This document shows, piece by piece, positions 58,909-64,000 of a stretch of DNA of 64,000 nt; the first letter of the stretch is position 1; each line of letters starts with the position of its first letter. This DNA is from JBQTKD01 sp052386455. Its GTDB lineage: Bacteria > Actinomycetota > Actinomycetes > Sporichthyales > Sporichthyaceae. The translations under genes were made by a program, and so were the position numbers. The stretch is from NCBI GenBank assembly GCA_052386455.1, contig JBQTKD010000035.1, forward strand, positions 1-64,000, read 5' to 3'. The notes under the pieces are model-generated. The model saw only the letters and a list, made by a program, of their open reading frames with translations. It had not been told where the DNA came from and did no database searches.

Positions 58909-59352
58909 CTATCGCGGTTCGCAGATCACCACGGGAATGTCCCGGGCGGTCAGCTTCTGGTACATCGCGTAGCCCTTGTAGGCGCGCACAATCTGCGGCC
59001 AGAGTTCGGCCTTCTCCTCTGGCGTCGCGGTCCGCGCAATCATGTGGGTCGTCACGCCGTCGCGGGTGATGTCGACCAGCGGATTGGCCGCGAGGTTGCG
59101 GTACCAGTCCGGATGGGTGTCGTGCCAGCCCTTCGAGGCGACGAGCACGACGCGGTGCGCGTCGGCGATCGGCGCGGTCAGCAGCGTCGAGCGGCGCTGC
59201 CCGGACGTCCGTCCGACCGTGTGCAGCTCGAGGGTCGCCATCCCGCCGAGCCGCTTGGGGAACCGCCCGCCGGTCACGGCTAACGCCGTCCGGTGGCCGT
59301 TCTCCAACACCCAAGCGCCGGCGCTGGCCACGACGTTCTTCGGGCTGGGCAT
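58909..59352 (-). CDS. DUF385/Ddn-like F420-dependent nitroreductase-family protein
   Basis: The 147-residue protein has TLELHTVGRTSGQRRSTLLTAPI, VLVASKGWHDTHPDWYRNLAANPLVDI and an AELWPQIVRAYKGYAMYQKLTARDIPVVI end, the split-barrel pattern of deazaflavin-dependent nitroreductases. It probably reduces quinones or nitroaromatics with F420H2. Together with the two genes downstream it forms an F420 and mycofactocin redox cluster. Confidence 0.9.
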   Translation of the reverse strand: MPSPKNVVASAGAWVLENGHRTALAVTGGRFPKRLGGMATLELHTVGRTSGQRRSTLLTAPIADAHRVVLVASKGWHDTHPDWYRNLAANPLVDITRDGVTTHMIARTATPEEKAELWPQIVRAYKGYAMYQKLTARDIPVVICEPR

Positions 59353-59391
59353 GCATCGATGCTAGGCCGGAGGGGCCATGCTCGGCGGGTC

Positions 59392-60678
59392 TCAGGCAGC
59401 CTTGTGCGGCTGGCCGCCTCGTTCGGTGTGCCAGTAGGTGTTGCGGATCGGGCGCCGTTCCGGGTCGACGTGTTCGGGCGGGACGAATTCCGGATGCCCG
59501 TCCGCCGCCATCACGATGTCCCACCCGCCGTGGTGGACCTGGTCGTGATGGTGGTCGCAGACCAGGCACAGGTTCTCGAGGTCTGTGGGTCCGAGGTTCT
59601 CCCACCAGTCGAGGTGGTGCGCCTGGGTCCATTCCGGTGGCCTGGTGCAGTTCGGTCCGACGCAGCCGCCGTCGCGGGCGACGAGCGCGAGCCACTGCCC
59701 GGCCGAGGCGAAGCGTTGAGAGCGGCCGAGCTTGAGCGGGATCCCGTCGCCGTTCACGTGCAGGGAGTAGAGGTTCGCGTCGCACGCGATCCGCCGGACC
59801 GCCTCGGCGGTGAGGGTCTCGCCGGTGGTCGTGGTCCCGAACCCGGTCTCCGAGCGGAGGTTCTCCTCGCTGATCGTGACGATCAGATGCGCGCGGTGCC
59901 CACGCGTCGACGGGAGGTTCCCGAACCGCAGGGTCCGTTCGACGAGGTCGGCTATCGCGTCCGCGCGGCGCTGGCCGGGTTCGCGCGGGTCGCGCGTCCC
60001 GTCCGGCGCGGGCTGCGGCGCCGCCAACGGGTTCAGCGCGGTCTTGAGCTTCGCGATCCGCTCGTCGGTATCGGTCCACCGGACCGTCTGGGTGCCGTCG
60101 TGATTGTTCCGGATCGTCAGGTCACGGCGCCGCTGGGCGGTCGCCTCCCGATCCAGCAGCCCGTCGGGGTCGATCAGATCGTCGACCCGCTTGCGCAGCT
60201 TCCACAACTCCAGCGCGTTGCTCGACGGGGCCCGTTCGAGCAGGTACCGCTCCGCCTTCGCGCGCTGCGCCTCCGTGGCGCCCGACGGGAGGTCGGTCAC
60301 GACCGAGGCGATCGTCGAGGCCTGCTCGTAGGAGATCTCGCCGCCGGCCAACTGGTCGTAGGTCCACGGACAGGCGATCTCCATCGCCCGCGCGGTCCGG
60401 ACCCGGTCCGCGGCGTTGGACGGGTGCATCTTCACCGCCGCGGACAGCCACGCCGAGGTCGAGGACGCCCCGGTCCGTCGGCCGATGTCGCGCATGTCCG
60501 CGTAGCCGACCAGGTCCAGCCCGAGTGCGTCCAACCGCGCCTCCAGCCGGTGGTGAAGGCGCAACACCGCCAGCAGTTCGCTGTCCCCGAACCCGTTGGC
60601 CGGCTCGTCCATCGCCTTCCGGACGCCGTCCAGCGCCTCGCCGAGAGCGGCGTACGCATTGCGGATTGGACTGCTCAT
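59392..60678 (-). CDS. DUF222 domain HNH endonuclease-type protein (13E12-like)
   Basis: The 428-residue protein has an N-terminal DUF222 domain (LLAVLRLHHRLEARLDALGLDLVGYADMRDIGRRTGASSTSAWL, NAADRVRTARAMEI) and a C-terminal HNH nuclease core (CVGPNCTRPPEWTQAHHLDWWENLGPTDLENLCLVCDHHHDQVHHGGW). These proteins are multi-copy in mycobacteria and relatives (REP13E12-like). Nuclease activity is inferred. It is the upstream gene on the strand shared with the F420-linked cluster. Confidence 0.9.
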   Translation of the reverse strand: MSSPIRNAYAALGEALDGVRKAMDEPANGFGDSELLAVLRLHHRLEARLDALGLDLVGYADMRDIGRRTGASSTSAWLSAAVKMHPSNAADRVRTARAMEIACPWTYDQLAGGEISYEQASTIASVVTDLPSGATEAQRAKAERYLLERAPSSNALELWKLRKRVDDLIDPDGLLDREATAQRRRDLTIRNNHDGTQTVRWTDTDERIAKLKTALNPLAAPQPAPDGTRDPREPGQRRADAIADLVERTLRFGNLPSTRGHRAHLIVTISEENLRSETGFGTTTTGETLTAEAVRRIACDANLYSLHVNGDGIPLKLGRSQRFASAGQWLALVARDGGCVGPNCTRPPEWTQAHHLDWWENLGPTDLENLCLVCDHHHDQVHHGGWDIVMAADGHPEFVPPEHVDPERRPIRNTYWHTERGGQPHKAA

Positions 60679-60714
60679 ATCGAACAGAATAGCGAACAGG
60701 ACCGTCCTTCTCCA

Positions 60715-61388
60715 TCAAGCGTTGGCAATATTGGACGTCGCAACGCGGAATGCCTGAACGAGGGTCGTCGCGGGGTGGCCGATCAGCTTCTCGAGATCGC
60801 CGCCTTCGACGTACAGCTCCCCGGCGGCGATGCCGCGGTCCGCGTCGGCCAGTGCGACGGCGAATTCCTCGGGCAGGCCTGCGCCGACGAGGATGCCGCG
60901 CAGCGTCGCCTCGGGAACGTCGGTGTACGAGACCTGACGACCCGTCATCTCCGACACCGTCGCGGCGAGCTCCTCGAGCGTGAACGGCTCGCCGCCGAGT
61001 TCGTAGGCGGCGCCGACGTGGCCGTCGGTCGAGAGCACCACCGCTGCGGCCTCTGCGTAGTCGGCGCGCGCGGCCCCCCGACCCGGCCCGAGCCCGCTGC
61101 TCCGACGACGCCGTGCTCCAGGTACGTCGGCAGCTGTGGCGTGTAGTTCTCGAGGTACCACCCGTTGCGCAGAATCGTGTGGGGGACGCCGGACGCGGCG
61201 AGCAGATCCTCGGTGGCGCGATGGTCCTGTGCGAGCAGCAGGCTGGAAGTGGCGGCGTTCGGAACGCTCGGGTAGGCCAGCAGTTCGACGCCGGCGGCCG
61301 CGGCGGCCTCGATCACGTTGCGGTGCTGCTGAATCCGAGCGCCGGGAACGTTGCCCGAGATCAGCAGGATCCGGCGTGCCCCGGCGAG
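60715..61388 (-). pseudogene. QorB/NmrA-like NAD(P)H quinone oxidoreductase, truncated and frameshifted
   Basis: The remaining part reads ALAGARRILLISGNVPGARIQQHRNVIEAA, then ASGVPHTILRNGWYLENYTPQL in one frame. After a run of six C (61074-61079) it continues as GAARADYAEAAAVVLSTDGHVGAAYELGG in another frame to the stop at 60715. The first 50 to 60 residues, including the Rossmann GATGxLG loop, are absent; sequence beyond 61388 belongs to a regulator on the other strand. The frameshift could be a homopolymer error, but the missing N-terminus is a real truncation. Confidence 0.75.
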
Positions 61389-61559
61389 CGCGACGGCCTG
61401 CTCACCCGCACCGTCCACCCCGTCGTGCCGCCGCGCGTCGAGTACGAGCTCACGCCGCTCGGCGCGGATCTGTCCGGCCCACTCGCCGTGCTCGAAGCAT
61501 GGGCGCGCGACAACCTCTCCGAGGTCGTCGCCGCGCGCGCCGCCTACGACGCTCGGTAG
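61386..61559 (+). pseudogene. HxlR-family regulator, C-terminal fragment
   Basis: The frame reads ERDGLLTRTVHPVVPPRVEYELTPLGADLSGPL and ends AAYDAR, the winged-helix end of an HxlR regulator. The preceding 50 or more residues, including the first helix-turn-helix part, are gone; the sequence to the left is the QorB-like gene on the other strand. HxlR and QorB genes are commonly divergent neighbours, as in E. coli ytfH-qorB. Confidence 0.7.
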
Positions 61560-61560
61560 G

Positions 61561-62010
61561 TCAGGAGACCTCGGCGCACTGCGGAGGCGTCGGTTCCTGC
61601 TTCACCGGCTCGCCGCCCTGGGGAACGGTGGCGGCGGCGAACAGCTCCACCTTCTCCTCGCCCTCGTTGAGGACGAGGTGCGGCGCGCCGGCCGGGATCG
61701 AAGCGGCCTCGCCGACCTTCGCGACGTGCTGGTGGCAGCCCCGGGCGTCGGCGACGTAGTAGGTCAAGGTCCCCTTCTTGACTACCGCGATCTCGATGCC
61801 GGGATGGGAGTGCCAGCCGCTCGAACTGGTCGGTTCCGCGTCGACGGTTCGGAAGATCAGGTCGGTGGGCCCCGTGGAGAAGGCGGTGTCCGCGGAGAGG
61901 CGGCCCTTGGCAAGGTCCTCGCGGACGAAGCCGGGCTTCTTCGAATCGCCCCCGCAACCGGAAAGGGCGATGGCGAGTATCGGCAGCGAGACGATCCATC
62001 GTGGACGCAT
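61561..62010 (-). CDS. Cupin-domain lipoprotein
   Basis: The 149-residue protein has a lipoprotein signal (PRWIVSLPILAIALSGC) and one cupin domain (GWHSHPGIEIAVVKKGTLTYY with metal-ligand His pairs, AASIPAGAPHLVLNEG). The metal and substrate are unknown. The ATG at 62010 begins the signal peptide. It ends 1 bp beyond the HxlR fragment and so is convergent with it. Confidence 0.8.
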   Translation of the reverse strand: MRPRWIVSLPILAIALSGCGGDSKKPGFVREDLAKGRLSADTAFSTGPTDLIFRTVDAEPTSSSGWHSHPGIEIAVVKKGTLTYYVADARGCHQHVAKVGEAASIPAGAPHLVLNEGEEKVELFAAATVPQGGEPVKQEPTPPQCAEVS

Positions 62011-62320
62011 GGGGCCAGCCTGGCCCGAGACGCCCGCAACGCGCCATCCCAGAAAGTGCCTACTCGACTGGCGTCGAGTTCGAGTTGTAGTGACTGCCGT
62101 GACGCGCGGCCTCGTCCTGCGGTGGCGGTCGCGACATACCGTCGGGGAGGTACCGGGGCCGCGCCGGCGGCTGGCGTGTCGCAGCTCGGGAGCTGACCTG
62201 GCGTCAGTAGATTCGCCACCAGCACAGAGACGGCCTCGACGGAATCCTCGTCGGGGCCGTCGTACGTTGTCGGGCCTCGCTTGCAATGATCGAGTCCCGA
62301 CCCGAAAGGCGGTTCCCGCC

Positions 62321-62611
62321 GTGGCGACCTGCGCGCACCTCGACACGATTCTCGACGCTCCGCCCAGCGACCCCGGCTGCACCGAGTGCCTGCAGACCGG
62401 CGGCCGGTGGGTACACCTGCGCCGATGCGCGCAGTGCGGTCACGTCGGGTGCTGCGACAACTCGCCTGGCAAGCACGCCACCGGCCACTTCCACGCCACC
62501 GCCCACCCCGTGATTCAGTCCTTCGAGCCGGGCGAGGACTGGTTCTGGTGCTACCCCGAAGAGGTCGCCTTCCTCCTGCCCGGCCACTCGAACAGCCCCT
62601 CGCACCCCTGA
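62321..62611 (+). CDS. UBP-type zinc-finger domain protein
   Basis: The 96-residue protein is a single ZnF-UBP domain: CAHLD, CTECL, CAQCGHVGCCDNS, GKHATGHFHATAHP, spaced as in ubiquitin-binding zinc fingers of eukaryotic deubiquitinases. Stand-alone bacterial copies are common in actinomycetes, with no established function. The GTG at 62321 is the likely start. It is convergent with the binding-protein gene, the stops being adjacent. Confidence 0.85.
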   Translation: MATCAHLDTILDAPPSDPGCTECLQTGGRWVHLRRCAQCGHVGCCDNSPGKHATGHFHATAHPVIQSFEPGEDWFWCYPEEVAFLLPGHSNSPSHP

Positions 62612-64000
62612 TCAGCCGCACACGGGCTTGCTGCCCGTGGGCGCTGACCAGCCGTCCTCGCTTAGGCGCTCGAAGTACACGCAGCCGTTGCTCGTCGAGT
62701 GTTTCTGACGGGGCGTAAAGGTCAACGGCCCGGTGAGGCCGTCGAGGGTCTCGTTGCGGATGCGGCCGACGCCGTCGAGGACCAGCGCGGTGGTCAACTC
62801 GCCGACGGTTTCGCTCCGGGACAACCGCGCGATCGCGGCCTCGAACAGCTTCCCCGCGGTCCAGCCGAGCATCGACGCTCCGTCCGGCACCAACGACGGC
62901 GCATACCTGGCCACGGCGGCGTGGAAGGCACGGGCACCGGGAGTGTCGGTCACCATCCACGGTGCGACCGAACTCGCCGTGAGCATCCCGAGGCTGCGCA
63001 GGTTCGGGTCCTGCGAGTTCTGAATCGTGAAGGTGGCCGCACCGGTCACGATCAGTGGCCGGCACCCGATCGCCACGCACGATCGCGCGACGCGAGTCAT
63101 GGATGCGCCGTCCATTCCGACGCCGAGCGCCGTGGCTCCGGCGTTCTTCGCGTTCTGGCACTGGGCCGTGGAGTCCGGCTGCGTGATCGACACCGGTGCG
63201 GAGTACACGACGCCCGCGCCGGTGGCCTTCGCCTCGTCGCTCTGCAGCTTCTTGTTGACGTAGCCGCACGTGGCGACTTCGACGCAGTAGAGCATCCCGA
63301 CCTTCGTGTGCCCTGCGGAGACGGCGGCCTTGAGGATGCCGACGATCTGGTCGTCGGTGCCCGCGCCCTGCGTGAACATCCATGGGCTCTGCAGCCACTC
63401 GGGCACAAGCGTGTCGCCGCCGACGGCGGGGATCTGAGCCTGCGTCACCGCTGGAAGGAAGCCGGACACCGAGAACGTCACGATGCTGCCGACGAAGGCC
63501 ACCACCCGTTGGCGAGCGACGAGGTCCTTGACCGCCGCAGCCGCCCGCGCCGGATCGCCCCCGTCGTCCTGCACGAACAATCGCACCGGATGGCACGCCA
63601 CACCCCCGCGGGCGTTCGCGTCTCGGGCCCAGGCGGCAAGGGCCGTTCGGGCGCTGCCAAAGATGGGACCGGCCACGCCGGAGAACGTGCCGACCTGACC
63701 GATCGCCACGGGTGGCAGCGGTTTCTCGCAGCGGGCGGCCGCTTCTTGCGGCTTTGGCCGTGGCGCGGACGGGACGGCCGCCCGCGAACGGGCGGTCGGG
63801 GCCGCCTTCCGCGGCTCGACCGCCCTCGTGCGTTGCTCCGCGACGACCGATCCCGGAGCCGGGGCCCGCTGTGGCGCGGCCGCCGGCGCCGCCGCTGCAT
63901 CGCGAAGCCCGGCGAGGCTCGCGGGATCCAACGCGATGGTGCCTCCGCCCGTGGCCGCGAGCACCTCCGCGCCGCTCACGCGGCTTCCGCAGCCGGCCAG
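62612..64000 (-). CDS. ABC-transporter substrate-binding lipoprotein (branched-chain amino-acid type), 5' end outside window
   Basis: The frame remains open to the window edge, where it reads LAGCGSRVSGAE, a lipobox, so the signal peptide begins beyond 64000. A long Ala/Pro linker is followed by a type I periplasmic-binding domain (IGQVGTFSGVAGPIFGSARTALAAWARDANARGGVACHPVRLFVQDDGGDPARAAAAVKDLV) matching the LivJ-type family. The ligand is unknown. About 463 residues are visible. Confidence 0.88.
   Translation of the reverse strand: MAGCGSRVSGAEVLAATGGGTIALDPASLAGLRDAAAAPAAAPQRAPAPGSVVAEQRTRAVEPRKAAPTARSRAAVPSAPRPKPQEAAARCEKPLPPVAIGQVGTFSGVAGPIFGSARTALAAWARDANARGGVACHPVRLFVQDDGGDPARAAAAVKDLVARQRVVAFVGSIVTFSVSGFLPAVTQAQIPAVGGDTLVPEWLQSPWMFTQGAGTDDQIVGILKAAVSAGHTKVGMLYCVEVATCGYVNKKLQSDEAKATGAGVVYSAPVSITQPDSTAQCQNAKNAGATALGVGMDGASMTRVARSCVAIGCRPLIVTGAATFTIQNSQDPNLRSLGMLTASSVAPWMVTDTPGARAFHAAVARYAPSLVPDGASMLGWTAGKLFEAAIARLSRSETVGELTTALVLDGVGRIRNETLDGLTGPLTFTPRQKHSTSNGCVYFERLSEDGWSAPTGSKPVCG

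Overview
The window is GC-rich DNA from an actinomycete. The evidence is lineage-typical families: F420-dependent luciferase-like enzymes, a DUF385 nitroreductase, a mycofactocin-type dehydrogenase, a DUF222/HNH (13E12-type) protein and a VapBC45-like pair. The genus cannot be fixed from the sequence. A Sporichthya/Frankia-like relative is only a guess.

1-12.1 kb is accessory DNA. A 45-bp direct repeat at 6180-6224 and 12053-12097 is the 3' part of a tRNA-Lys(TTT) gene, from the anticodon loop to the 3' end. It reads as two successive right-hand attachment sites of elements inserted in one tRNA gene lying left of the window. The left element holds a ParB-like gene, a Gabija-like defence pair (OLD/TOPRIM nuclease plus UvrD-like helicase) and a DUF4238 gene. 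The second element (5.9 kb, no integrase) holds a VapBC45-like toxin-antitoxin pair, a TerD domain fused to a PD-(D/E)XK-like nuclease domain, and two unknown exported or anchored proteins.

12.1-20.7 kb carries a duplicated His-containing lipoprotein, a small membrane protein, a Tat-exported molybdenum hydroxylase with its [2Fe-2S] subunit, two convergent ECF sigma factors (one with a built-in zinc-finger anti-sigma motif) and a Met-rich lipoprotein.

20.7-33.2 kb is a sulfur module: a secreted rhodanese, a cytoplasmic rhodanese, a GcvH-like protein whose lipoyl lysine is replaced by Glu, a YgaP-like rhodanese, a persulfide dioxygenase-rhodanese, a fused SoeB-SoeC-like subunit, a SoeA-like molybdoenzyme, an Mrp-type Fe-S carrier, a SulP transporter and two GntR/UTRA regulators. 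One 15-bp operator-like sequence occurs in both divergent intergenic regions and ties the module together. The inferred flow is persulfide to sulfite to sulfate, then export. A four-gene cluster at 33.3-36.8 kb looks like periplasmic copper handling.

36.8-64 kb is mostly housekeeping: a complete fructose PTS locus (DeoR regulator, fruK, IIA, IIBC, HPr, EI), glutaminyl-tRNA synthetase (uncommon in actinomycetes), glycogen phosphorylase, acetoacetyl-CoA synthetase, a cytosine-deaminase-like enzyme and an F420/mycofactocin redox group. There are decayed genes: an AbiEii-like nucleotidyltransferase with an internal deletion, and a divergent QorB/HxlR pair whose N-termini were removed by one deletion. 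The window ends inside an ABC-transporter binding lipoprotein.
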